Assembly: GCA_023248745.1 (NCBI GenBank)
Contig: JAHFDZ010000015.1
Span: forward strand, 1-40,810
DNA length: 40,810 nt
Origin: Myxococcales bacterium
GTDB lineage: Bacteria > Myxococcota_A > Polyangia > Polyangiales > Polyangiaceae
Direction: 5' to 3'
The notes beneath the pieces were generated by a model, which worked only from the letters and a program-made list of their open reading frames with translations, searched no databases and was not told the origin of the DNA. Each line of letters begins with the position of its first letter. Within the stretch, counting starts at the first letter, position 1. The position numbers were made by a program, and so were the translations under genes. Of this stretch, positions 24,563 through 31,820 are shown piece by piece.

Positions 24563-25495
24563 TCAGAACACGCCCGAGTAACCGAACGTCGCACCCGTCC
24601 CGCCCGCTGCACTCGGCAGGACATACCACTGTCCAATGGGCATCGTCCGCTTCCGCACCTCTGCGCGCTCGGGCACAAAGTTGATCTGCGCTTCAATGAT
24701 GCCAATCGCGGAGGTCACCACAAATGCGCCGGCAAGCGACAAATTGATCACACGAGTGGTACTTGCGCGATCGGACCATTGTTGCGCGCGAAAATCGCGA
24801 TCCGGACCTGGAATGGCGTATTCGGAACTGCGTTCAGACAACTGCCAGACGTAAAGCGGCACCGTAATCGCAGTGCCAATCACCAGCGCAGACTCCGTCG
24901 TCAGGAAGGCCCATCCAAGGGACGATTTGCCATTCTGAAACTGGCCCACGCCAAACGGAACGGCAGCAATCCACCGCGAACTTCGCTTGATGATCCGCTC
25001 TTGCGTGGCGAGAAATTCGAGGCGCGCGATTCGTTCACGTTCTCTACGTTTCGCTTCTTCGACGCGGCGAATCTTTTCTTTCTCTTCTTGAAGCTGCTTC
25101 GTCTTCACCGCGAGCAACCGATCGCGCATCGCCGATCGTTGATCGATAAAAAAATTGATCGTCGGTGATGGATAGAGGAACGGATCGGCTTCGTACTCGG
25201 GCTTCTCAAGAAGCAATCGTTCAATGACCCGAGCGGCTTCCTCACGTTCGCCCTTCGCAAAGTGCGACGCTCCAAGCAGCATGCGTGCTTCAGCGATATA
25301 CGAAGGAGACTTCAGCGGCTGTTTTGCGGTTGGATCGAGAAGCGTGCGAAGCCTGGCGATCGCTTCGTCGTATTTTTTTCCTACGTAGGACGCCTTTGCC
25401 TTCTCAACGTCGCCTTGCTCATCGGCATGCGACACGCCGCCTGCCAGAACAGCAACGCAGGCGCTCGACGCAAGAAGAGCGTACCGAAACCTCAT
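24563..25495 (-). CDS. Exported TPR-like protein with coiled coil and membrane segments
   Basis: A 310-residue protein. A signal peptide ends near VSHADE. Residues about 28-110 form TPR-like helix pairs (YVGKKYDEAIARL, then GASHFAKGEREEAARVI). Residues 125-170 are a charged coiled coil (KTKQLQEEKEKIRRVEEAKRR). Two hydrophobic segments follow (SSLGWAFLTTESALVIGTAITVPLY and INLSLAGAFVVTSAIGIIEA), which imply membrane association. The ATG overlaps the stop of the upstream kinase gene by four bases, so the two are coupled. It may help the kinase sense envelope state. No known family name is certain. Confidence 0.75.
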   Translation of the reverse strand: MRFRYALLASSACVAVLAGGVSHADEQGDVEKAKASYVGKKYDEAIARLRTLLDPTAKQPLKSPSYIAEARMLLGASHFAKGEREEAARVIERLLLEKPEYEADPFLYPSPTINFFIDQRSAMRDRLLAVKTKQLQEEKEKIRRVEEAKRRERERIARLEFLATQERIIKRSSRWIAAVPFGVGQFQNGKSSLGWAFLTTESALVIGTAITVPLYVWQLSERSSEYAIPGPDRDFRAQQWSDRASTTRVINLSLAGAFVVTSAIGIIEAQINFVPERAEVRKRTMPIGQWYVLPSAAGGTGATFGYSGVF

Positions 25496-27372
25496 TCCGA
25501 ACCAAAGGCTACGCTCTTTAGTTGCCCAGCGAACACATCAACCGTACGCGTGGCACGGGTGCCTGCGTTTCGAACGGTCACGGGTTTGCGTTTGCCGGTC
25601 ATCGGAATGCGAATCGATGCGCCAATTCTGACCGGAATCGTTGGATGCTCAAGAATATCGTATGTCGCCGACGCATCACCGTTCACGACCAACAAGGCTG
25701 GCTTAAACGTAAGCACAACGTCAAACGCCTCGGAGCGCTCGCCTTCTGAAATGGTTCGGCCCCAAGGCTCGCAAAGATCGTCGATGCAAGTAAACGAAAT
25801 GCGATGCGAGTGACCGTCAATGGTCATCCTCTTGCCGCCAGATGTGACCCCGAGATCAACCCCATCGAGCAGCAAAGACGCACCCGCGTTTGGCAGCACC
25901 GTTCTTATCTCAATCGCGCGCTGCACGTTGGCAAGCACGAGCGGCGCACTCACACTCGCCACAGCAGTTGGCACACTCGCAATCGGGCGCAGCGCGGACG
26001 GCACTCCACCTTCCGGAGCGATCGCTGCCGCATCCGCCGATTGCGAATCGATGGGCGGAGGCTGCGCCGCGATCGTCGGTGCGCTGGCAGCACTTGCGAG
26101 CAGGCTACTCGAGGGCAGGCTACTCGGAAGCACGCCAATCGTTCCTTGCGCTGTGGCACGCGTTAGCCAAGACTTTCGAACGGCGCGATTACCCGCAAAG
26201 CTGATCGACGCGCACGCTGCGCCGCAAAGTAGCGCATACGAAATTTGGCGTGCCAACTTGGTACGCTTCGTGATCGCATTCACCCGCGCGAGCGATCGCA
26301 TGAGCTCTCGATCGTCAGGCGCATACGCGATCGCACGATTGTAATCTGCCGCGGCTCGCATCACGTCGCCAGCCTGTCGCGCGTCACCTGCCTTCGTACA
26401 GAGAACGGAGATCAATCGCTTCTTGTGCTCGCTCGCGTACTCGGTCGAGTTCGCTAAAAATCTCTCGAGCTCCACGCGCGGGTCAGTCACGCCAAGGTGC
26501 GCGAGCTCTGTTGCAATGGCCTGCTCCATCTCTGCGCAGTTGCTGTATCGATCGCTCGGCTCTCGCTGCAGCGCGCGCTCGAGAATTGAGGCCCACATCC
26601 GACCAATTGGCGGCTGTTCATCGTCCGGCTTCGGGAACGAGCACTCGAGCACCCGACGCAGCACTTGCGCTGGATTCGCGCCCTCGAACGGAAGGTGCCC
26701 GACCATCGCTTCGTAGAGCAACACACCAAGTGCAAAAATGTCCGCGCGCGCGGTGACTTCGCCGCCTTCGATTTGTTCAGGCGCCATGTGCGCCGGGCTG
26801 CCGAGCACTTGGCCGGTTGACGTTACACTTTGAACGTCAAGTACCTTGGCGATCCCAAAGTCAGTCAATTTGATGAGGCCACGCTTTCGTTCTGTACCTT
26901 CGCACTCGATAAGAACGTTCTCCGGCTTCACGTCGCGGTGCACAACTCCGATGCCGTGTGCGTGAGCGAGTGCGTGGAGAATTTCGAGACCGATCGCAGC
27001 CGCAACCTCCGGAGGCAGAGCTCCATACTCGCGCAGCAAACTGCGAAGGTTCCGCCCCTTGACGAGTTCAACGACGAGGTATTGCTCGCTTTCGCTTTCA
27101 TCCGAGACGTCATAAACCTCAACGATGTTGGGATGACGCAACTTGGCGACCACTTGCGCCTCAACCGCAAACCGCCGCGCAACTTCGGGTGAATCGCGAA
27201 GATGTGGGTGAATCACCTTCAGCGCGACATCACGATGCAAGCGCTTGTCGCGCGCACGAAATACGGTGGCCATGCCACCATGGCCGAGCTCCTCGAGTAC
27301 CTCGTACTTAGGAAGATCGATGCTGCGCCCAACGCGCATGCTCGACGTGCTTCCCTCGCCGTTCCCGCCCAT
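25492..27372 (-). CDS. Hanks-type Ser/Thr kinase with transmembrane segment and PEGA-like C-terminus
   Basis: A 626-residue kinase. The catalytic domain (about residues 20-290) has the glycine loop LGHGGMATV, VALK lysine, catalytic loop HRDVKPEN and DFG, followed by APEQ. After it come helical residues and one membrane span near residues 375-395 (YALLCGAACASISFAGN). An Ala/Pro-rich linker and a beta-rich PEGA-like periplasmic domain follow (SLLLDGVDLG). The kinase domain faces the cytoplasm and the tail faces outward. It lies between the 239-residue membrane protein gene and the TPR gene, as part of the minus-strand signalling cluster. A shorter start at 27339 is possible. Confidence 0.9.
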   Translation of the reverse strand: MGGNGEGSTSSMRVGRSIDLPKYEVLEELGHGGMATVFRARDKRLHRDVALKVIHPHLRDSPEVARRFAVEAQVVAKLRHPNIVEVYDVSDESESEQYLVVELVKGRNLRSLLREYGALPPEVAAAIGLEILHALAHAHGIGVVHRDVKPENVLIECEGTERKRGLIKLTDFGIAKVLDVQSVTSTGQVLGSPAHMAPEQIEGGEVTARADIFALGVLLYEAMVGHLPFEGANPAQVLRRVLECSFPKPDDEQPPIGRMWASILERALQREPSDRYSNCAEMEQAIATELAHLGVTDPRVELERFLANSTEYASEHKKRLISVLCTKAGDARQAGDVMRAAADYNRAIAYAPDDRELMRSLARVNAITKRTKLARQISYALLCGAACASISFAGNRAVRKSWLTRATAQGTIGVLPSSLPSSSLLASAASAPTIAAQPPPIDSQSADAAAIAPEGGVPSALRPIASVPTAVASVSAPLVLANVQRAIEIRTVLPNAGASLLLDGVDLGVTSGGKRMTIDGHSHRISFTCIDDLCEPWGRTISEGERSEAFDVVLTFKPALLVVNGDASATYDILEHPTIPVRIGASIRIPMTGKRKPVTVRNAGTRATRTVDVFAGQLKSVAFGSE

Positions 27373-27411
27373 GCTGGCGAGTGTAACAGCGTGACCACGC
27401 CAGGCGGAAAT

Positions 27412-28131
27412 TCAGATGGACCGTGCGCGCGTAAGTAGTTCGGTGTGGTACTCGTGGTAGGCACTGCTCGGTGGCCATACCGGGGCTCCTTCGAGGAGAC
27501 CTATCACTTCCGAAGCGCGCCCGGTATCGATGGCAACGATCGCCCTAGCATACCGCATCGCCCAAGAAATCAAGGGAATGTCTCTCTCTGCACCTCGCAA
27601 GTACGCGTCGTCTTGGGGCTCCGCACGGTGTGAGAACGCACGCACAAACGACGCTATCCCGTGATGCAAAACGGCAACTTTCTTGTCGATCAAGCCCCGC
27701 CTCACGGGAAGCGATTCGAGCAAAGACACCTTGCGCAAGGCCGCGTCACGGGACCCTTCAAATACGTCGAGCAGCACCTCAGCGATGAGTTGTTGCTCAA
27801 GCGCTGTTCGAACAACCTGAGAGCGTTCAAAGAGCACGAGCGCATGACGGGCCTTGTCGACATATCCGAAAGCAGCGAGCGCGGTCGCCGAGAGCAGTTG
27901 ATAGATGCCTTCATCTTGTCCCGCGGTCTGGGCACGTAAGCTCTCGAGCACGTCGTCGACGCGCGCCTCACGCATCCAAGAACGAAGCCGCTCCTGCGCA
28001 CGCCATGCGCGAAAATACGCGACGAGCACCATCGACGAAATTGCCGCAACGATCCAACGTTCGAGGCCTGGAGGCGACGCGCCAACGCTCGCTGCAAGGA
28101 CCACCACGAGCACAATGATGCGCAGAACCAT
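27412..28131 (-). CDS. Membrane protein with TPR-like helical domain
   Basis: A 239-residue protein. Two hydrophobic segments occupy about residues 1-20 (VLRIIVLVVVLAASVG) and 27-42. The rest is helical with an alternating A-helix/B-helix pattern resembling TPR repeats (SATALAAFGYVDKARHALVLFERSQ). Its ATG is separated by only 3 bases from the stop of the FHA-sigma-54 gene, so they are almost certainly co-transcribed. No family was recognised. It may be a scaffold for the kinase and regulator encoded around it. Confidence 0.7.
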   Translation of the reverse strand: MVLRIIVLVVVLAASVGASPPGLERWIVAAISSMVLVAYFRAWRAQERLRSWMREARVDDVLESLRAQTAGQDEGIYQLLSATALAAFGYVDKARHALVLFERSQVVRTALEQQLIAEVLLDVFEGSRDAALRKVSLLESLPVRRGLIDKKVAVLHHGIASFVRAFSHRAEPQDDAYLRGAERDIPLISWAMRYARAIVAIDTGRASEVIGLLEGAPVWPPSSAYHEYHTELLTRARSI

Positions 28132-28134
28132 GAA

Positions 28135-29484
28135 TCAGCCTTTTCGCGCCTTCACGTCGCCAATCCCGTGCCTTCGCAAGTAACCGCGAACGTGCGCTCG
28201 TTCCATCGCTGAGCGTCGCGCGATCTCACTGACGTTCCCCGTGCACTCTGCGTGCAACGCCGTGAAATACTCACGCTCGAACTTGCTCAGGATCTCGCGC
28301 TTCGCATCCTGAAATGTCCTCCCACCGGTCGCAACAGACTCAACTCCGCTCGACATCATTGGCGAAAGATGAAGCGCAAGATCGATCGGGCCATCCTTCG
28401 AAAATGCGAGCGCTACAGCAACCACATTGCGAAGCTCGCGAACGTTGCCCGGCCAGTCATGTCGCATCAGACGCTCAACCGAGTCAGACATGACGCGGGC
28501 AAATGCGCGCTTCGCTCCAAGGTCGTCGAGCATGCTTTTGACGATCTGCGGAATGTCGTCGAGGCGGTCGCGGAGCGCAGGCAGTTCGACCCGCACTTGC
28601 GCAACGCGAAAGTAGAGATCGCTACGAAAGCTGCCTTGATTCACTTCGCGCGCGAGGTCACGACGCGTCGCTGCGATAACGCGAACGTCGACGGTTCGGT
28701 AGTGATTGGATCCCACTGCCTTGATCCGTTGCTCGGCAAGAGCCCGCAACAACTTGGGTTGAACGTCGGTGGGTAACTCACCGAGCTCATCAAGAAAAAT
28801 GGTCCCTCCATCCGCTTCGACGAAGGGCGACGTGCGCTTGTCGACCGCTCCCGTAAACGAGCCGCGCTCATGACCAAACAGTGAACTCTCGGCAAGGGTT
28901 GTCGGAATGGAGCCGCAATCGACGACTACGAAGGGCTTGTTCGCACGATCGCTTGCACGATGAATGGCTTGAGCGACAAGCTCCTTTCCGGTGCCAGTTT
29001 CGCCTGTAACGAGAACGGTCAAGTCAGTCGGCGAAACTTTTCTGAGGCGCTCAAACACACCGAGCATGCTGGGGCTGGCGCCAACGAGTGGGCCAAAGCC
29101 GGGCTCGTTCGAGAACTCGAGTGTCGCAGGACCCGTGGGAACGCACTCGAGCAGCGTATCGCCGCACAATAGGTAACTCTTCTTGGTCAGAAATACTTCA
29201 CCTACGCGCGTATCGCCGACGAAAACCCCGTTTCGCGAGCCAAGATCGCGCACACGGACACCGCGAGGGGTCGCCAAAAACTCGGCGTGCACAGCGCTTA
29301 CTTTCGCATCGTCGAGCACAACCGCGCAGGCCTTGCTCCGACCCACAACAACAGGTTCGGTACCGACCTCAACCTTAGTCCCCGAACGCTTGCTAGCCCC
29401 GTTGCTTTTGGCAACGCAGAGCGTACCTCCGCGAATCTCCACTCGGCCCTTCGCAACGACGGTCGCATCCACGATTGATCCCAT
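28135..29484 (-). CDS. FHA-domain sigma-54-dependent activator
   Basis: A 449-residue regulator. An N-terminal FHA domain (about residues 38-112) has the phosphothreonine-binding signature: GRS, S-x-x-H in SAVHAEF, and the Asn in LGSRNG. The AAA+ domain follows with GETGTGKE, the sigma-54 loop GSFTGA (Ser replacing Ala but the key Phe and Thr kept) and Walker B IFLDELGE. It ends in a short Fis-like helix-turn-helix (GNVSEIARRSAMERAHVRGYL). There is no receiver domain, so control is expected through binding of a phosphorylated partner. A longer frame runs to 29775 through the adjacent kinase gene; the ATG at 29484 is the sensible start. Confidence 0.9.
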   Translation of the reverse strand: MGSIVDATVVAKGRVEIRGGTLCVAKSNGASKRSGTKVEVGTEPVVVGRSKACAVVLDDAKVSAVHAEFLATPRGVRVRDLGSRNGVFVGDTRVGEVFLTKKSYLLCGDTLLECVPTGPATLEFSNEPGFGPLVGASPSMLGVFERLRKVSPTDLTVLVTGETGTGKELVAQAIHRASDRANKPFVVVDCGSIPTTLAESSLFGHERGSFTGAVDKRTSPFVEADGGTIFLDELGELPTDVQPKLLRALAEQRIKAVGSNHYRTVDVRVIAATRRDLAREVNQGSFRSDLYFRVAQVRVELPALRDRLDDIPQIVKSMLDDLGAKRAFARVMSDSVERLMRHDWPGNVRELRNVVAVALAFSKDGPIDLALHLSPMMSSGVESVATGGRTFQDAKREILSKFEREYFTALHAECTGNVSEIARRSAMERAHVRGYLRRHGIGDVKARKG

Positions 29485-29517
29485 CCTATCAACGAGGACC
29501 GATGCGCCGCACAAATT

Positions 29518-29542
29518 CGACTTCCATCGACGATGGAAGTCG
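29518..29542 (-). terminator. Perfect 11-bp hairpin directly after the upstream kinase stop
   Basis: CGACTTCCATC (29518-29528) and GATGGAAGTCG (29532-29542) are perfect complements around a 3-nt loop. On the minus strand the stem begins immediately after the kinase TAA and is followed by AATTTG, only a weak T-tail. It may be an attenuating terminator or an mRNA stabiliser between the kinase and the FHA-sigma-54 gene. Confidence 0.6.
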
Positions 29543-30499
29543 TTACGATCGCGCGCGATCGACGAGCGTCGCGTCGTCGTCGATTTCGATGGCACGAACG
29601 CTCCTTGGCTCGCTCGCCGCCACCACACGAACATCGAGCGAACGCCACGCCAATTGCGCTTCGACAGCAGATTGCCAGCGGTCATTCGCATCGCAGGCAA
29701 GCAGCCCAGCCAAAAAGTGCTCGAGCGGTTCGGGCCAAACTTGATGCGTGAGATCGGCAAGCCTTGGCGCCACACAATTGAGCTTGAGAGACAACAGCGC
29801 GAGCGGTGTCGACGCGAGAAACGGAAAGCGGCCCGTCACGCATCGGCAAAGCACAACGCCGAGCGCATAAAGGTCGGCGCGCGCATCGACGATTCGTGAA
29901 GCGGAAACTTGCTCGGGCGCCATGTACGAATAGCTCCCAAGCGTATCGCCAGCGGCAGTCAGAGTGTTTTCGCGCAAACTTTCGGGCGGGCGCCATTTGG
30001 ACACGCCGAAGTCGAGTATGCGCACGCGAGAGCCTGCTGCATTGGGCGCTCGGGTGATGAACAAGTTCGAAGGTTTGATGTCGCGGTGGACGACGTTGGC
30101 CGCATGCGCGTCGCTCAGCCCAGAGAGCGCACCGTCAATAAGCGGAACCACTTCTTCAAACGGCAACTCGACCCGTGACTTCAGCTGCGTTTCAAGCGTT
30201 TCGCCCCGCAAGCGCTCAAAGGCAATCCACAACCGCCCGCTCGCTTCGGTTCCGTGAGCGAACACTTGGGGCACAAAAGGCGATCGGACCTGCATCAGAA
30301 TCATCGCTTCACGGGTAAACCGTGAGGCTAACTCTGCATCCGCAGACACCGATTCATGCAGGATTTTGAGAGCAACGCGCTCGCCTTTTGGCGTCGTCGC
30401 CGAATAGACCTCGGCCATCGACCCAGAGCCAATTAGCCGACGAACGTTATAGTGGCCGCCAACCAGCGTGCCCTTCTTGAGCAGAGAACCGATCGCCAC
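29543..30499 (-). CDS. Soluble Hanks-type Ser/Thr kinase
   Basis: A 318-residue kinase with a GTG start. Features are the glycine loop GSGSMAEVY, VALK lysine, catalytic loop HRDIKPSN, DFG and MAPEQ. Nothing after the kinase domain resembles a membrane span; the tail is only about 40 residues and ends acidic. It is therefore cytoplasmic. It is the first gene of the minus-strand cluster whose second gene encodes an FHA-sigma-54 activator, so it is a natural candidate to phosphorylate that activator or a partner. It is divergent from the YbjN-like gene; the 54-base gap must hold both promoters. Confidence 0.9.
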   Translation of the reverse strand: MAIGSLLKKGTLVGGHYNVRRLIGSGSMAEVYSATTPKGERVALKILHESVSADAELASRFTREAMILMQVRSPFVPQVFAHGTEASGRLWIAFERLRGETLETQLKSRVELPFEEVVPLIDGALSGLSDAHAANVVHRDIKPSNLFITRAPNAAGSRVRILDFGVSKWRPPESLRENTLTAAGDTLGSYSYMAPEQVSASRIVDARADLYALGVVLCRCVTGRFPFLASTPLALLSLKLNCVAPRLADLTHQVWPEPLEHFLAGLLACDANDRWQSAVEAQLAWRSLDVRVVAASEPRSVRAIEIDDDATLVDRARS

Positions 30500-30553
30500 T
30501 TCGCGGGAGAGCCTATCACTCTTTCGAGCGCTACATTACCCTGGGCATTGCCG

Positions 30554-30940
30554 ATGCAAACTGAACAGGACGTTGAAGCGTATCTCCTTCGTTACAAAAA
30601 GCCGTTTACCGCACTCGACGGGACGCCGGCGACCTACTGGCTCAACCCGGGCGACGGGCTACCGAACGTTGCCGTGCGAGTCGACACCCCCATCGTGCTC
30701 GTGCGCGCTGAAATTGGGGAACTAAAGAACCCGAACAACGTCAAGATCCTTACCCGTCTGCTCCAGATGAACGCGCAGTCGTTGCTTCATTCTGCATACG
30801 GCCTCGAAGGGCAACGCATCGTCCTGTCCGCGGCACTTGAACTCGAAAACCTCGACTTCAACGAATTAGTCGCGGTTCTTGACGAAATCGAAGTCGCGTT
30901 GTCTCGCGAAGCGCGAGAGCTCCACACACTCAACGGCTAG
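30554..30940 (+). CDS. YbjN-like (type III secretion chaperone-fold) protein
   Basis: A 128-residue soluble protein. The pattern of an opening helix (EQDVEAYLLRY), a PNVAVRVDTPIVLVRAEI strand pair, and a final helical section (LDFNELVAVLDEIEVAL) matches the YbjN/T3S-chaperone-like fold. Members commonly act as small adaptors. A longer frame begins at 30452, but that extension overlaps the divergent kinase gene, so the ATG at 30554 is preferred. It lies 56 bases before pspA on the same strand, a neighbour pairing that I recall from other bacteria. The direct role is unknown. Confidence 0.75.
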   Translation: MQTEQDVEAYLLRYKKPFTALDGTPATYWLNPGDGLPNVAVRVDTPIVLVRAEIGELKNPNNVKILTRLLQMNAQSLLHSAYGLEGQRIVLSAALELENLDFNELVAVLDEIEVALSREARELHTLNG

Positions 30941-30996
30941 AGGCCGGTTACAGACCGCACCTACGAACTGCAACAGCTACGAATGGGCAAACCATA

Positions 30997-31818
30997 ATGG
31001 GAATTTTTAGCCGCTTGGCGCAACTCATCAAGTCGAACCTCAACGATCTGATCAGCCGTTCGGAAGATCCCGAAAAGATGCTCAATCAGATCGTCCTCGA
31101 CATGAACACACAACTCGTCGAGGCGAAGAAGCAAGTCGCCGCTTCAATCGCCGACGAGAAGCGCCTCTTCAAGCAATACGAAGCCGAAGCCGCAACCGCA
31201 ACAGAATGGGAACGTCGCGCCATGGTGGCTGTTCGCGCTGGCAACGAGGAACTTGCAAAAGAAGCGCTAGCGCGTAAGCGCGAGCACGACGAGCTCCAGA
31301 CCACGCTCAAAGATCAATGGGACAAGCAGAAGAAGAGCGTGGAGCAGTTGAAGCAAGCGCTCCGCCTTCTCAACGACAAAATCGAAGAAGCAAAGCGCAA
31401 GAAGAACGTCCTCGTCGCGCGCAAGAAGCGAGCTGAAGCCCAAAAGGCCATTCACGAAACAATGCACGGCCTCCGCGATCAGAGCGCGTTCGAGACGTTC
31501 AATCGGATGGAACAGAAAATTGACCAAATCGAGGCTGAGGCTGAGGCTCAGTCCGATCTGTCCGAAGAGTACACCGGCGACGCTCTTGCCTCGCAGTTCT
31601 CCAAGCTCGAGCGATCCGCTGGGGCCGAAGACGATCTCGCCGCGCTCAAACGTAAGATGGGGCTCGCTCCCGCAGAAACGCCACCTCCTGCAGCAGAAGC
31701 CGTCAAGGCACGCGTGCAGGCACCCGTTGATGCGCGCGAGCATGAAGAAGCCGAGCTCGCAGCCGCACTCGAAGAACTTGAGGCCGAGCAACAGCAAGCT
31801 CGCAAGCACGGTCGCTAA
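30997..31818 (+). CDS. pspA: Phage shock protein A (PspA/IM30 family)
   Basis: A 273-residue PspA-family coiled-coil protein. The N-terminal amphipathic helix (MGIFSRLAQLIKSNLNDLI) and the EDPEKMLNQIVLDM segment are diagnostic. Long charged helices extend to about residue 215, and a Pro/Ala/Glu-rich tail follows that is longer than in E. coli PspA (222 residues). PspA binds stressed membranes and forms rods or rings that limit proton leakage. No PspF-like regulator or PspBC is present here. The neighbours are a YbjN-like gene and a P-type ATPase whose start lies two bases downstream, so co-expression is likely. Confidence 0.92.
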   Translation: MGIFSRLAQLIKSNLNDLISRSEDPEKMLNQIVLDMNTQLVEAKKQVAASIADEKRLFKQYEAEAATATEWERRAMVAVRAGNEELAKEALARKREHDELQTTLKDQWDKQKKSVEQLKQALRLLNDKIEEAKRKKNVLVARKKRAEAQKAIHETMHGLRDQSAFETFNRMEQKIDQIEAEAEAQSDLSEEYTGDALASQFSKLERSAGAEDDLAALKRKMGLAPAETPPPAAEAVKARVQAPVDAREHEEAELAAALEELEAEQQQARKHGR

Positions 31819-31820
31819 GT

